Of a DNA stretch of 64,000 nt, positions 1 to 7,183 are shown in pieces (positions within the stretch are counted from its first letter, which is position 1; each line of letters opens with the position of its first letter). The translations under genes were made by a program, and so were the position numbers. Under the pieces are notes generated by a model. It worked only from the letters and a program-made list of their open reading frames with translations, had not been told where the DNA came from and searched no databases. Source of the DNA: JANNSO01 sp964485395 (lineage in GTDB: Bacteria; Spirochaetota; Spirochaetia; Treponematales; UBA12059); the NCBI GenBank assembly GCA_964485395.1, contig CAZAJF010000001.1, forward strand, positions 1 to 64,000. The letters are read 5' to 3'.

Positions 1-2285
1 GCTTGCGCTGTTTTCCGGTCAGAATCAAAATCTCGCACCTCATTGCGATACTGGTTCAGAGCCTTGATATTCGACTCATCGACCTGTGCTTTTTCGACGC
101 GTAGTTTTGTGATACGTCCCTCGAGCTCTATTATTTTTATACGTGCGGCGTCTGCAGCAGGCCGGCTGTTTACCGCATTCTGAAAACCCAATATCTGTTC
201 CTCGATCTCTGCGATCTCCCTGGTAAGGGAATTGATGCTCATTGTCAATTCCGTCTTGCGGAGCACCTTCGCGGCGAGGCTTGATACAATAGCGGCTTGC
301 GAATCGCTCTGTGCTTTTAAAGCACGGCCATGCGTGAAAGTTATTTCAGCGGATCCCGTTGCCGAGGATATTTCAGTTTCAGCCACGCATATTTCCGCGT
401 TTAATCGGGTGAGTAGATCGTCAACATCACCCGCGGCAGAAATTGTCGCATCCAGTATAGAAATTTCCCGCTCCAATTCGTCGCCCTGTGCCTTGGCTGA
501 GTGTTTATAGCCTTCGAGGTAATCAATGCCGGATAGTTCGCCAAACAGGGCTCTGCGTTCACTCCTCGTTGCGTCAGCCAGGTCAGGAGCCGTCTTGCTC
601 GGGCGTTGTGTAACAAATGCTGTCCGGAGATAAAGCTCGAGCGAGCCGAAGAGTTCCGCGACATGTTCCTTGTACGGGTCAAGCCGGCCATTGATTCCAG
701 GGAGCGGTTGATACCCATTCCCGTTGCCAGTATCGCGGTACAGGAAATATTCGGTGGATCCGGAAGCGGTCGCAGCATTGATATTGATCAGCGCGCGGTA
801 CTTGAATCCTGTCCGCTCGTCGGTCAGATACAGATCGCGGCAGGAATCGCGAAGGCGAAAATTGTCCTTGAGCGTTCCTTCCCGGGTGAGCATGCACGGC
901 CAGGGGTGAAGATTTTCGAGGATGGTCGTCTTGCCTGCGCCATTGCGTCCGATCAGCGCAATCACGCTGGATCCGTAGGACTCAAGATCAAGGTCAATTT
1001 CATCCTTGCGCGATTTTTTCCAGATGCCAATCGCGCCGCGCAAGACAAGCCGGTCCATGCGCAAGTGGGCGCCATTACCAATAGCACCGCGCGCGGCCGC
1101 CTCATGCTCAAGCTCGTCCGCTTTCAGGTAAACGCTTTCCGGAACGGTGGTCGAAGAATTCTCCGACCAGACCTGGACTTTCTCGCGGAGAGTCTTCTTT
1201 GCACCGATGTCGCCGGCTCGCATGGTTTCGGTTGGAAGGATGTTTAGGGTTACGCGGGAACCCGGAAGCGCACCATGCTTCAGCATCAACGCAAGAAGGC
1301 CGTCAGTATCGATGTCAGCGGCTTGCTCGCGTGTCGCAGTAATCTCGAGCCAGCCAACCATCCCGCGAAACGCGTCGACAATTTTATCTTCGTCAGCTCG
1401 ACAAGAAATCTTTTTTCGAAGCGGATGCGGGAAATCGAGGCGTTCAATCTTAATTTCAACCTGAAACGCATTAGGCCTCGCGCCGAGATAATGGTCTTTC
1501 TCGATTTCGACCACGTTGCACCCGGTCTGATGAGTTTCCCCAAAATCTTTCGAGTAAATAGATCCCGGGTAACACGCAGGAATTCCTGCTATCCGTTGCG
1601 GTTCATGAATATCACCCAGGGCGATATAATCCGCGCCGACTGACTGAAGCTCGTCCCGGGTAACGCAGAGCCCTGATCCTGTTTCTACGGAAAAACCTGT
1701 TCCGCTCTTGGCTCCGGCCACCTGGCCGTGGTACATTAGAACGCAGGGAAGGTCAGGATGCTGTTTTCGAAGCCCGCCAAGACCGAGAAACAGATTCCGT
1801 ATTGCAAGGCGAGCCAACTGATCAGACTCGTCTTTCCCCGTGGCTCCTTGGTTCGCCAGGAGCCACTTTTTATTTGGCTCGGGAACTCCGAAGAGAATAG
1901 CTTTCGCGGAGCAAGTAACATCACCTTCGAAAATGAAGTTTTCTGCGCTCAACGAATAAATCCGGCCAGGCTTAAGTATTCTGATTTCATGCTCTGCCTG
2001 GATTTGCTCGAATACCTCGAGGCTGCCCTCGGTGTCATGCGACGGGGTGCCATAGATCATCGCAACAGGTGCGCAATCCGCGAGCTGGCGAATGAGTCCA
2101 AGGAAATCGTTGAAGCGCGCGCCGGCGGTATTTTGTACCGGACCGTCCCAGGTATCGCCTGAAATCACGATAAGATCGGCAGCGCCGTCCTGGTTGAAGT
2201 CCGATACGATGGTACGAATGGAGGCCGCAGCCTCCTCATAGTTTTCCTTGCGAAAGTGGCAATCTGCGAGATGGTAAAATTTCAT
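1..2285 (-). CDS. SbcD-SbcC (Mre11-Rad50) single-chain fusion, partial
   Basis: One reading frame stays open from ATG 2285 to the window edge (about 761 codons, no stop seen). Residues 1 to about 400 form a calcineurin-like phosphoesterase of the SbcD/Mre11 type: DxH at D8/H10, GD at 43-44, HD at 83-84, a YHGQ histidine motif and a GDIH motif. From about residue 412 an SbcC/Rad50 ATPase begins, with Walker A GRNGAGKTT near 446-454 followed by a helical, coiled-coil-like stretch that leaves the window. In most bacteria and in phage T4 (gp47/gp46) these are two proteins forming a nuclease-ATPase complex that processes DNA ends. Here they appear joined. The usual GNHD motif reads PSHD, so the metal-binding Asn is Ser. 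The start overlaps the stop of the preceding gene (TAATG), implying translational coupling. A role in prophage recombination is inferred. Confidence 0.85.
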   Translation of the reverse strand, partial: MKFYHLADCHFRKENYEEAAASIRTIVSDFNQDGAADLIVISGDTWDGPVQNTAGARFNDFLGLIRQLADCAPVAMIYGTPSHDTEGSLEVFEQIQAEHEIRILKPGRIYSLSAENFIFEGDVTCSAKAILFGVPEPNKKWLLANQGATGKDESDQLARLAIRNLFLGLGGLRKQHPDLPCVLMYHGQVAGAKSGTGFSVETGSGLCVTRDELQSVGADYIALGDIHEPQRIAGIPACYPGSIYSKDFGETHQTGCNVVEIEKDHYLGARPNAFQVEIKIERLDFPHPLRKKISCRADEDKIVDAFRGMVGWLEITATREQAADIDTDGLLALMLKHGALPGSRVTLNILPTETMRAGDIGAKKTLREKVQVWSENSSTTVPESVYLKADELEHEAAARGAIGNGAHLRMDRLVLRGAIGIWKKSRKDEIDLDLESYGSSVIALIGRNGAGKTTILENLHPWPCMLTREGTLKDNFRLRDSCRDLYLTDERTGFKYRALININAATASGSTEYFLYRDTGNGNGYQPLPGINGRLDPYKEHVAELFGSLELYLRTAFVTQRPSKTAPDLADATRSERRALFGELSGIDYLEGYKHSAKAQGDELEREISILDATISAAGDVDDLLTRLNAEICVAETEISSATGSAEITFTHGRALKAQSDSQAAIVSSLAAKVLRKTELTMSINSLTREIAEIEEQILGFQNAVNSRPAADAARIKIIELEGRITKLRVEKAQVDESNIKALNQYRNEVRDFDSDRKTAQ
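1767..1790. repeat. 24-base direct repeat, copy 1
   Basis: Exact 24-base match to 8856-8879, lying within the phosphoesterase part of the SbcD-SbcC fusion gene. A chance match of this length in 64 kb is very unlikely. Confidence 0.8.
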
Positions 2286-3280
2286 TATGCCCTCATTTCA
2301 TAGGCCGATTTAGCCTTGCTTACGAGATCGCGTAGAATGATCACATCAGACTCGCCACGATCAAGCGCGTCCTGAATCATCTGCCGGCCGTTTGGCTTGA
2401 GGAATCCGGCCTGGAGGTAACCGATAAGGTCTTCCTGTAGTTGCATGACTACCGGGTCGACTTGAGTCTCGGTGGTGGACTTGGGGGGCTCTGCGAACGG
2501 GTCGTCCTGGGGCTGAGCATGGGCCTGCTCGACGACCTGCTTCATTGGTGGATCAGATTCACGCGAAGACGCGGCGATCTGAACATGCGCAGGAGATCCA
2601 CCATAGAGCATTGCGGTATTCGGGCCGAGGTTATCGAGCATCCGATTCATGACGAGTTCGTTTTTCGCGTTGACGATGATGCGGGAAAAAAGAAAGGTTT
2701 TCGTTGCAGAGTCCGAATCTTCTTTTGAGAAAAGATTTTTAAATCCGGTCTGCATACCGAGAACCTGGGAGGTCGCGCGGTTGCGGGCTCCGGTATTCGC
2801 ACGCTGGCGTCCAACCTTCTGCAGCTGTATCCGCTCTTTGGTGACTTCGAGTTCGGTATACTTCTTGGTACCCGGGCGACCGTTTACCTTGTTATCCCAG
2901 TCCGGCTTCCCGTTGTTAACCATTTCTTCAAGCCGTACGTCAACATTGAATTCGTACTCGCAGGCATCCCCCATGATCATTTTCCCATCTGGGCCCATAA
3001 CCATAGCCTGAGACCGTCCAACGTATACCCGCGCACCATCCATTCGGGTAGATTCTCCGGAAGCATTGTACGATACGCCCGCAGCCGCCGCGAATTTGTC
3101 GAGGGTTTCTTTGCGTGGCATGTACGATCCGGAAATATCGTGAAATTCATCCTTGCGGACCGTAATCGCTTCGATATGCACCTCGAGAAGAGGCGAAAGC
3201 TCTTCAAGGTGAGAAGGTTTCACGAAACTTTTAGCGTTGGGATAATTGGCGATAAACTTTTTCGCCTGTTCTGGATTCAT
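2285..3280 (-). CDS. Putative prophage single-strand annealing / recombination protein
   Basis: This is a 331-residue soluble protein without signal or membrane segments. I cannot place it firmly in a family. The central part (about 150-215) has a basic stretch with GARNRATSQVLG followed by hydrophobic strands, which loosely recalls the Arg-rich core of RecT/Erf/Rad52-like annealing proteins. Residues 235-275 are rich in Pro, Gln and Asp and probably form a flexible linker. The C-terminus is a small helical domain. The gene ends overlapping the start of the SbcD-SbcC fusion; an annealing protein paired with an exonuclease is the usual arrangement of phage recombination modules, so the context supports the call. 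It starts at ATG 3280, behind an AGGAGG ribosome site that directly follows a strong hairpin and T-tract, suggesting attenuation. It could also be an unrelated DNA-binding protein. Confidence 0.5.
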   Translation of the reverse strand: MNPEQAKKFIANYPNAKSFVKPSHLEELSPLLEVHIEAITVRKDEFHDISGSYMPRKETLDKFAAAAGVSYNASGESTRMDGARVYVGRSQAMVMGPDGKMIMGDACEYEFNVDVRLEEMVNNGKPDWDNKVNGRPGTKKYTELEVTKERIQLQKVGRQRANTGARNRATSQVLGMQTGFKNLFSKEDSDSATKTFLFSRIIVNAKNELVMNRMLDNLGPNTAMLYGGSPAHVQIAASSRESDPPMKQVVEQAHAQPQDDPFAEPPKSTTETQVDPVVMQLQEDLIGYLQAGFLKPNGRQMIQDALDRGESDVIILRDLVSKAKSAYEMRA

Positions 3281-3291
3281 CTTGTCCTCCT

Positions 3292-3346
3292 GAAAAAAGA
3301 AACCGGAGAGGGCGTGCTACCCGAGCACGTGGGCTCCCTCTCCGGT
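3292..3346 (-). terminator. Intrinsic terminator / attenuator in the leader of the annealing-protein gene
   Basis: On the minus strand an 11-bp stem ACCGGAGAGGG/CCCTCTCCGGT (3336-3346 with 3302-3312) encloses a second 6-bp hairpin (3313-3318 with 3324-3329). It is followed at once by a TTCTTTTTT tract, and the AGGAGG ribosome site of the next gene comes directly after. An alternative stem GGGCTC/GAGCCC overlaps the 5' arm of the terminator and could not form at the same time, so an attenuator switch is possible. Confidence 0.6.
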
Positions 3347-3357
3347 GAGCCCAAACG

Positions 3358-3401
3358 GAGGACAGGGCGGAAGCAAGCCCAATCGCTTCCGCTCTGTCCT
3401 C
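3358..3401 (-). other. Long RNA hairpin after the 61-aa gene
   Basis: Arms at 3358-3374 and 3385-3401 pair at 16 of 17 positions with a 10-nt loop. The hairpin begins 5 bases after the stop of the small gene at 3407 and precedes the attenuator-like hairpin, so this leader contains tandem strong hairpins. It has no T-tract of its own. It may stabilise the upstream mRNA or form part of the switch. Confidence 0.5.
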
Positions 3402-3406
3402 TTGAT

Positions 3407-3592
3407 TTACTGCGCTTCGAGCAGCTTAAGGCCTCTCGCCTCCGCTACAGAACGATACGCGTCGAGCGCATCACGAGCCGCGACCTCGCATTCCTTGACG
3501 GTCGGGAACTCAACGGTAACGTCGCGCTTGATGAAGCCCTTCGCGTCCTGCGAAAAGTTCATCCTGACTCTGGTCTCTACCTGATCTGCCAT
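3407..3592 (-). CDS. Small prophage protein of unknown function (61 aa)
   Basis: This 61-residue ORF has a good ribosome site (AGGAGG about 6 nt before ATG 3592). It is the first gene after the divergent promoter region, so it is probably the first gene of the leftward recombination operon. The protein is mostly polar with an alternating beta-like N-terminal half (ETRVRMNFSQ, RDVTVEFPT) and a C-terminal helix. I recognise no family. Its position suggests an early phage gene, perhaps a recombination accessory or anti-host protein; the function is not known. It is followed by two strong hairpins, so transcription into the recombination genes may be attenuated. Confidence 0.6.
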   Translation of the reverse strand: MADQVETRVRMNFSQDAKGFIKRDVTVEFPTVKECEVAARDALDAYRSVAEARGLKLLEAQ

Positions 3593-3634
3593 AAATGCCT
3601 CCTATCCAAATCCGTATTGCGTCTTCATGATGCC

Positions 3635-3663
3635 AATATAGCACCAATTTGACGCGGCGTCAA
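3635..3663 (-). promoter_or_regulatory. Sigma-70 promoter of the leftward recombination operon
   Basis: On the minus strand TTGACG (3658-3663) and TATATT (3635-3640) are separated by exactly 17 bases. The -35 element and spacer contain a TTGACGC dyad, a probable repressor site, so binding there would block this promoter. Confidence 0.6.
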
Positions 3664-3722
3664 TATGACGCAGAAATATATTTTTAGTTGACTAATGGAA
3701 GTAAATAATGCATATTTGACGC
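3649..3722. promoter_or_regulatory. TTGACGC operator repeats, probable RHH-protein binding sites
   Basis: A perfect dyad TTGACGC-G-GCGTCAA lies at 3649-3663. Further half-sites are TGACGC at 3666-3671 and TTGACGC at 3716-3722, the last touching the start codon of the RHH gene at 3723. Repeated short half-sites next to an Arc/MetJ-type gene are typical of RHH autoregulation. Which of the two neighbouring RHH proteins binds here is inference. Confidence 0.55.
3688..3716 (+). promoter_or_regulatory. Promoter of the rightward RHH gene
   Basis: TTGACT at 3688-3693 and CATATT at 3711-3716 have a 17-base spacing. The expected transcription start falls at or next to the ATG at 3723, and no ribosome site precedes that ATG, so the mRNA may be leaderless. 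Confidence 0.45.
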
Positions 3723-3974
3723 ATGAAAACCGTCAGATTTACATTACGTATGCCCGAATCAATGAGCGAAACCTTGAAAATCATGGCTGCTCGGGAGTTT
3801 CGGTCTGTGAACGATGAGATTCTTTATTCGATTTATAAGGAATCTCTCAATTTCCAGAAAATTCACGAACTTCCCGATCAATCGCGTGAAGTATTTCGTC
3901 GTTTAGTGAGCGAAACTGGGCTCGACTCATTCGACTTGCCGCTTGATGCAGATCCTCAGGAATCCGAAGAGTAA
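3723..3974 (+). CDS. Arc-type ribbon-helix-helix repressor
   Basis: This 83-residue protein has residues 1-45 matching the Arc/MetJ ribbon-helix-helix fold: a short beta strand VRFTLRMP that would insert into the major groove, helix A, and helix B with FRSVNDEILYSIY. RHH proteins bind as dimers to short repeated half-sites. TTGACGC repeats lie directly upstream and between this gene and the divergent recombination operon, so autorepression and control of that operon are likely. The tail (about 42-83) is acidic and has no recognised fold. It is encoded opposite the RHH domain of a second, related gene on the other strand, a 128-bp convergent overlap. The start lacks a ribosome site but suits a leaderless transcript. 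Confidence 0.75.
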   Translation: MKTVRFTLRMPESMSETLKIMAAREFRSVNDEILYSIYKESLNFQKIHELPDQSREVFRRLVSETGLDSFDLPLDADPQESEE

Positions 3975-4008
3975 CCCTCACCATCTTTTCTTCTTCTTTT
4001 TCATTCAC
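3847..4008 (-). CDS. Second Arc-type RHH protein, overlapping the first head-on
   Basis: This is a 53-residue protein from GTG 4008. That start overlaps the helicase stop as GTGA and has AAAGGTGG upstream, so I prefer it to an ATG at 4038, although an ATG at 3984 is also possible. The RHH core MVRVTLRIPEDL and FRSLNDEILHAID is clearly similar to the protein encoded on the opposite strand at 3723. The two genes converge and overlap by 128 bp; each RHH domain is encoded outside or opposite the other's tail. It is probably a DNA-binding repressor produced as the last cistron of the methylase-helicase operon. It may compete with, or form mixed dimers with, its paralogue, which is inference. Confidence 0.65.
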   Translation of the reverse strand: MNEKEEEKMVRVTLRIPEDLHQAASRMSRAQFRSLNDEILHAIDREVREFSGN

Positions 4009-5555
4009 ACCGGCCACCTTTCCTTTAAAACCATCCACTGCGCCGTAAGCTCATCCACGGAGCAATCCTCACGCGCCTTTCCTCCTGCTGCGTCCTTGAG
4101 TGCCCTATAAATAATCCTGGAATAGGATTGTTTTGAGCCTGAGCGCTGCCCTTCTAAGAATATTTCGATATGCCGGGCGATCTGCGTCCGGAGTGTTCGC
4201 TCTGCCTCGCGCGGGGTAAGTCCCCCGTCCTGCCGCGCGGCGAGCTCGGGGAACGCTGCGTGATCTTCCAGGTGCGCTTTCGAACCGATAGGGATAATCC
4301 ATTGCCGCGGGGATCCCGAGGATTCCTCCTCTTCCCCCTCGGCCAGCGCATTGCCTGGACCATCCTGTCCGCGCTCCTGGAGCGCTGCGATCTGCTCGCG
4401 CTCGATCGATTCGATCGCTTCCCTGAATCGCTTGTCGTTTGGACCATAGACAAAACCCGCGACCTTCCCAGGCGCCGTGCGGTTCGCCCGCGCGAAACAT
4501 TGCTCGAGCCACGGGATGGACCGGATATGAGTAAGGCAGGCGATGTGCGTTATTTTTGGGACGGAGAGACCTTCGTATGCCATGCCGACCGAAACAAGTA
4601 CGTCGGCCGTCGGGTTGGCATTCCCCTTAAATTGTTCAATCGCCCGGATCGCGGCCGCGCTGTCGTCGCTCGTGGCGATAAGTGCATCGATCTTCCGACG
4701 ATGCAGATGCGCCTGGTATTGTTCGGCCAGGGCAATGTTTGGCGCTACGACAAGTAGCTTCGCAGCCGCGTAAACCTCCGCGCGATGCTTCCTCCAGGAT
4801 GCTACGCACTCATCCAAGAGCTCATACGCATATTCGGTCCGGAGTGCGGTAAACAGCGCTTGCGGCGCATAGTCGCCCGCAAGAGTCTCCGTGGATAATT
4901 TTTCCCCGTCTTCCTCCCACTCCGCGCGGCCGTCAAGGTAGGAAAAATGAACCGGTACAATCGCCCCTTCCTTGAGAGCGTCGGAACGCGTATAGGAAAC
5001 GAATGCGGTATTTCTGGAATTCTCGAAGACAGGCTTGCCGGCATGATCATATTTTATCCCGGCTATTCGCTGGCCATCCCCGCGGGCGAATGTTCCCGAG
5101 GCATAAACGATGAGCTTGGCCAGATTGACGAGAGGCTCTAGAGATCGATGCCATTCTCCACCGTCTGCTATATGATGGGGCTCATCGAAGAAAACGATCC
5201 AGCGGCCATGCGAAAGCGTCTGCAGGTGTCGTTCAGGATTCGCGACGATCGCCTGGTACGTCGTAACATACCCTTGAGTACCGCGGCATGGATCTGATTC
5301 ATTGCTCGCCGCGCGGACGCGGTATCGGCTCCACTCAGGGAAGTCAGCCTCGCCTTGGGATCGGAGAGAATTGCGAGGGACCACCCAGAGAATATTGTCG
5401 GCCACGTTTGGGATGAGCGCACTGGCAAGAATCCCAGGAAGCGCTGACTTACCGCCACCAGGTGTTATAGACATGAAGATCGATTTGAATCGCTCGCCGT
5501 TGAAGATCCGTTCCGCGAGGAATAATGTCTCTGCTTGATGCTTGCGGAAGGTCAT
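4005..5555 (-). CDS. Superfamily 2 DEAD/DEAH-type helicase (prophage)
   Basis: The 516-residue protein shows SF2 helicase motifs: Walker A GGGKS at 33-37, a DEPH motif II near 125, an ASGT motif III, and C-terminal motifs V/VI (GMAYEGLSVP; QCFARANR). The layout resembles the helicase part of type III restriction Res or phage UvsW-like proteins: a DNA translocase or branch-migration enzyme acting in phage DNA replication or recombination. No nuclease motif is apparent in the C-terminal 150 residues, which are rich in Glu, Gln and Arg. The start overlaps the methyltransferase stop by four bases (ATGA), so the two are probably translated together. A restriction role with the neighbouring methyltransferase is possible, but no endonuclease was found nearby. 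Confidence 0.85.
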   Translation of the reverse strand: MTFRKHQAETLFLAERIFNGERFKSIFMSITPGGGKSALPGILASALIPNVADNILWVVPRNSLRSQGEADFPEWSRYRVRAASNESDPCRGTQGYVTTYQAIVANPERHLQTLSHGRWIVFFDEPHHIADGGEWHRSLEPLVNLAKLIVYASGTFARGDGQRIAGIKYDHAGKPVFENSRNTAFVSYTRSDALKEGAIVPVHFSYLDGRAEWEEDGEKLSTETLAGDYAPQALFTALRTEYAYELLDECVASWRKHRAEVYAAAKLLVVAPNIALAEQYQAHLHRRKIDALIATSDDSAAAIRAIEQFKGNANPTADVLVSVGMAYEGLSVPKITHIACLTHIRSIPWLEQCFARANRTAPGKVAGFVYGPNDKRFREAIESIEREQIAALQERGQDGPGNALAEGEEEESSGSPRQWIIPIGSKAHLEDHAAFPELAARQDGGLTPREAERTLRTQIARHIEIFLEGQRSGSKQSYSRIIYRALKDAAGGKAREDCSVDELTAQWMVLKERWPV

Positions 5556-6232
5556 GTGAACAACTCGGCCATGTCGTTCTGGCCAATTTCTTGGGGATGG
5601 AATAATTGAACTTGGGAAGCATGGGCGTTGTATCGATTGAGCGCGTTTGTAAAATGCCTGGGGTCATGTTCGATCCAGGTTAAATCGAAACCCATATCAT
5701 GACAAGCGATAGCGCTTGATCCACTACCTCCGAAGGGATCAAGAATCTTCATATTTGGTTTTGCGAAACGCTTAAGCAGCCATTTATAAATAAAAACAGG
5801 CTTCTGACAAGGATGGATAACAGGGTCGCCTTTTTCAGAATCCTTAAAGCATCCACACCATTGATGCTTCACTATCCGCAAGCATCCTGTTTTAAAACTG
5901 GTCCAGGCAAATTCACCATCGGCGAAATAGTTGGCTCCAGTCCCTTTGTCCCAGATCACCGGTGCGCGACAGTTTCCCAGGAACTCGAGGAAATAATTGC
6001 CACCCCAGATAATTTGGTTTTTAGATACTCTGCGGATCTCGTCGAATGCTTCACGACTTGGCGCCACATCTTCTATACCGGCGGGAATCCTAAACCGCTT
6101 GGATGCAAATCCAGTAGTGTCGTTTTTTGTCATCCCAATTCCATACCATGGGTCTGCAATACATAGATCAAATTGATTATCTTTGCATCCTGACATATAT
6201 TCTAATGAATCAGCGAGTAACATTTCGATCAC
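5552..6232 (-). CDS. Beta-class DNA methyltransferase (N6-adenine or N4-cytosine)
   Basis: This is a 226-residue enzyme transferring methyl groups from S-adenosylmethionine to an exocyclic amino group of DNA. The catalytic motif IV is DPWY (27-30) near the N-terminus. The AdoMet-binding motif DPFGGSGSSAIA lies near residue 166 and is preceded by HPCQKP, the order characteristic of beta-class enzymes. The usual DPPY has Trp at the third position. It lies in an early prophage operon with four-base overlaps to both neighbours. No cognate restriction gene is visible, so it is probably an orphan phage methylase protecting phage DNA or regulating genes. The Lar-like protein two genes upstream fits a restriction-evasion theme. 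The recognition sequence cannot be read from the protein. Confidence 0.88.
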   Translation of the reverse strand: MIEMLLADSLEYMSGCKDNQFDLCIADPWYGIGMTKNDTTGFASKRFRIPAGIEDVAPSREAFDEIRRVSKNQIIWGGNYFLEFLGNCRAPVIWDKGTGANYFADGEFAWTSFKTGCLRIVKHQWCGCFKDSEKGDPVIHPCQKPVFIYKWLLKRFAKPNMKILDPFGGSGSSAIACHDMGFDLTWIEHDPRHFTNALNRYNAHASQVQLFHPQEIGQNDMAELFT

Positions 6233-6402
6233 ATTATCCCCGCTTTCTCAAAAACCTTGCTCATCTCGTGTATCGCTCGTTCGGTACGCAGCGCAGCATT
6301 TCGGTAGTAATCGCATTCATCCGCAAGGGCTTCCTGCTCTTGGGCAGTCAACATACCAGCTCGACCTTTTCGAAGTAGCCTTTGGATTTCTGCATAATTC
6401 AT
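6229..6402 (-). CDS. Small helical prophage protein (57 aa)
   Basis: This short ORF of 57 residues starts at ATG 6402, overlapping the stop of the Lar-like gene (ATGA), and ends overlapping the start of the methyltransferase gene (ATGA). Being locked between two four-base overlaps in a coupled operon is strong support that it is translated. The protein is highly charged and predicted helical (MNYAEIQRLLRKGRAG; ALADECDYYRNAALRTER). It has no cysteine pairs and no membrane segment. I recognise no family. Its place between a putative restriction-alleviation protein and a methylase suggests a small accessory factor, which is inference. Confidence 0.65.
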   Translation of the reverse strand: MNYAEIQRLLRKGRAGMLTAQEQEALADECDYYRNAALRTERAIHEMSKVFEKAGIM

Positions 6403-6605
6403 AGACCAAGCTCGTTTTGAATTACATCCGATTCGTCAACTTTTTCAAATAATGAATTCCAGTGCTTGATCGCTTCGGCTTGGTTGCTTTTCGTCTCTCC
6501 TTGAAAATGACATTTCTTGCATTGGACTGCCCGATGCCCGATACGGCCTGGAAAAATAACGAGCTGAGGAAGCCCATTACATTTGGCGCAAGGAAAAATC
6601 GTCAT
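6399..6605 (-). CDS. Lar-like restriction-alleviation zinc protein
   Basis: The 68-residue protein carries two CxxC knuckles, CAKC at 6-9 and CKKC near 29-32, followed by ETKSNQAEAIKHWN. This is the pattern of the Lar family (Cys knuckles, then a helix ending in AI..WN). Lar of the Rac prophage of Escherichia coli reduces type I restriction and stimulates modification. The family is widespread in phages and most members are untested, so the biochemical role here is inferred. The gene overlaps the upstream 117-aa gene (ATGA) and a downstream 57-aa gene, in the operon leading to a DNA methyltransferase, consistent with protection of phage DNA from host restriction. Confidence 0.7.
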   Translation of the reverse strand: MTIFPCAKCNGLPQLVIFPGRIGHRAVQCKKCHFQGETKSNQAEAIKHWNSLFEKVDESDVIQNELGL

Positions 6606-6955
6606 GGATTTCGTACCGGAAAATCAATCCAATAATCGGGAGCATCAAGCTGCCTGACGGGGTTCGCAACAGGGGAATAATCGTATATCCCAGCGAAATC
6701 GGTCTGGATGCAAGGACCTGAAATTATCTCACCATTGACGTTCCATAATCCGATGACAGGGATTCCCGTCGGAAGACTTCCGGAACGCCAAAAGGAGGAG
6801 CTTTCAGAAACGATTTCCATTGGCTCATTTAAAGGTGCTGTCCTGGTCAAGAAAATCAGTCCGCCTAAAAGGAGGCCGATAGAAACCCCGACGGCGACTA
6901 AAAAAAGCTTGTCCTGGATTTTCATGGAACTTTCTTTTTCAGGAAATATTTGCAT
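6602..6955 (-). CDS. Membrane-anchored small prophage protein, DUF551-like tail
   Basis: This is a 117-residue protein. The start at ATG 6955 is favoured by AGGAGG eight bases upstream; an internal ATG at 6925 lacks a ribosome site. Residues about 15-37 (LFLVAVGVSIGLLLGGLIFL) form one transmembrane helix. The remainder reads W...SGSLPTGIPVIGLWN and ends APDYWIDFPVRNP, a spacing that recalls the W..LP...W..LP pattern of small phage DUF551 proteins; this likeness is tentative. It heads the translationally coupled cluster leading to Lar, methyltransferase and helicase. Function unknown. It could be an inner-membrane early protein. Confidence 0.6.
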   Translation of the reverse strand: MQIFPEKESSMKIQDKLFLVAVGVSIGLLLGGLIFLTRTAPLNEPMEIVSESSSFWRSGSLPTGIPVIGLWNVNGEIISGPCIQTDFAGIYDYSPVANPVRQLDAPDYWIDFPVRNP

Positions 6956-7183
6956 GTTTTCGTTCCTCCTGGAACATGTAAAAAATGCTTGTCGGTCTTA
7001 GGGCCTTTTTCACGTCGCGTACATAAAAGGCAAAGCTTTAAACCGTCTCTTGACTGACAAAGCGCATCATCGGAAAATTGGGGCATACTCGATCCTTTTC
7101 AAGGAATAATGCCGGTTATCTACCCTCCTAGTTATTAGCGCAGTAGGATGAGCTGCGCCCCAACGTGTAGACAATTCGGCAAT

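Noticed and set aside
5552..6605. Complete restriction-modification system with the helicase as restriction subunit
   Set aside because: No endonuclease motif was found in the helicase C-terminus or neighbours; the operon looks like a phage replication and protection unit.
7078..7163. Possible second tRNA on the minus strand (GGGGC...GCCCC ends, strong GCGCAG/CTGCGC stem)
   Set aside because: No G18-G19 D-loop, no valid anticodon loop and no TTC-type T-loop; the end pairing alone can occur by chance.
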